Assembly: GCF_000315625.1 (NCBI RefSeq)
Contig: NW_005434623.1
Span: 22,535 to 43,872 of the forward strand
DNA from: Guillardia theta CCMP2712
Taxonomy: Eukaryota > Cryptophyceae > Pyrenomonadales > Geminigeraceae
Direction of reading: 5' to 3'
Length of the DNA stretch: 21,338 nt
Part shown: piece after piece, positions 20,836 to 21,338 of the stretch
How positions within the stretch are numbered: the stretch's first letter is position 1
How the letters are laid out: each line of letters opens with the position of its first letter
Made by a program: the position numbers and the translations under genes
The notes under the pieces: generated by a model
The model's database searches: none
What the model was told of the DNA's origin: nothing
What the model saw: only the letters and a program-made list of their open reading frames with translations

Positions 20836-21338
20836 ATGACTGTCAGCAGCCATCATCAACCTGTGGAGGTAGTCAAAGGGAAAGGGTCAAAAGCTCGAAA
20901 TATCAATTCAGGGAGCAGCTTTGAGACAGCAGCTTCATTTCCCATGCAGCGGCCTGACATGCAAGCCGCTCATCTACAAGGAGGTATCGGCTTTTCCGAT
21001 GGCGCCTCCTACACCATCCCCATCAGCCCAGAGTCTCCTAGCGTCCCTGCCTTCTCACCCATGCAGCAAGTCCCGAATACTGCACCTCCTCCTCCCACCG
21101 CGGAACACAAACATGAGCTGTAAGCCTTGCGTGATTGCTCGAGCTCATCTTCTAACACTGCAGCAGGTTGAAAGGCAAATCGACTGCCGACACGTTCGCA
21201 TACAGCACTCTCCAGATCAACCCCGTCACCCTCTCATGGAGAGATATCACCTACGACGTCAAGCTCAAGCGCAAGAACCCCGAGACCGGCAAGACCGAGG
21301 TCATCGACAAGCGCATCCTCGACGGCCTCTCTGGCGTC
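20836..21338 (+). CDS. Second ABCG half-transporter, 5' part only (cut by window end)
   Basis: Exon 1 runs 20836-21119 and exon 2 begins at 21167 (or 21164) and runs off the window before the Walker A motif is reached. From 20943 onward it is base-for-base identical to the minus-strand ABCG gene, intron included. The first 36 residues are unique: an in-frame upstream ATG adds MTVSSHHQPVEVVKGKGSKA and a further 16 residues before the shared MQRPDMQ start at 20944. Either ATG could be used; the shared start is the conservative choice. Whether the rest of the gene is complete cannot be known here. An assembly artefact is possible. Confidence 0.8.
20943..21338 (+). repeat. Right arm of the perfect 396-base inverted repeat
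   Basis: This is the exact inverted counterpart of 19061-19456, separated from it by a 1486-base unique spacer. It runs to the last base of the window, so 396 bases is a minimum length. Confidence 0.95.

Overview
This is nuclear DNA of a eukaryote, most likely a unicellular alga or protist. Every recognisable protein is broken by short GT-AG introns, mostly 35-60 bases, that only make sense when reading frame and splice phase are followed together. Stops are TAA, TAG and TGA, so the standard code applies. Intron density, GC-rich coding, intronic microsatellites and scattered GC-rich repeats suggest something like a cryptophyte such as Guillardia. That assignment is inference; no rRNA or other marker is present.

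Layout, left to right: (1) 1-260, GC-rich repeat-like DNA. (2) 610-1456 (+), a secreted or ER cyclophilin, six exons. (3) 4021-1723 (-), a 13-exon gene for a 459-residue protein whose C-terminus resembles the Ska1/Ska3 kinetochore family. (4) 4107-5060, a foldback or MITE-like repeat plus GC-rich flank. (5) 5493-6972 (+), an unrecognised basic coiled-coil protein, four exons. (6) 7445-7171 (-), the last two exons of an unrecognised gene. (7) 8638-11235 (+), an aldo-keto reductase with an N-terminal hydrophobic segment, about 15 exons. (8) 16807-11748 (-), an unrecognised protein of about 750 residues that I assemble from 26 exons; four long simple repeats lie in its introns. (9) 16870-17060, a further repeat copy. 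(10) 19455-17414 (-), an ABCG half-transporter. (11) 19457-20835, a repeat-bearing divergent intergenic region. (12) 20836-21338 (+), the 5' end of a second ABCG gene that runs off the window; its last 396 bases are an exact inverted copy of the first gene.

Genes alternate in strand and are often convergent. I see no operon-like or pathway logic; these are ordinary eukaryotic housekeeping and unknown genes. The most notable structures are the perfect inverted duplication at the ABCG pair, the GC-rich repeat family marked by AACTTTGAGTAAA, and the very intron-rich unknown gene. I found no RNA genes, CRISPR arrays or organised novel defence-type system. All splice models were derived by eye from frame, phase and family similarity, and need transcript support.
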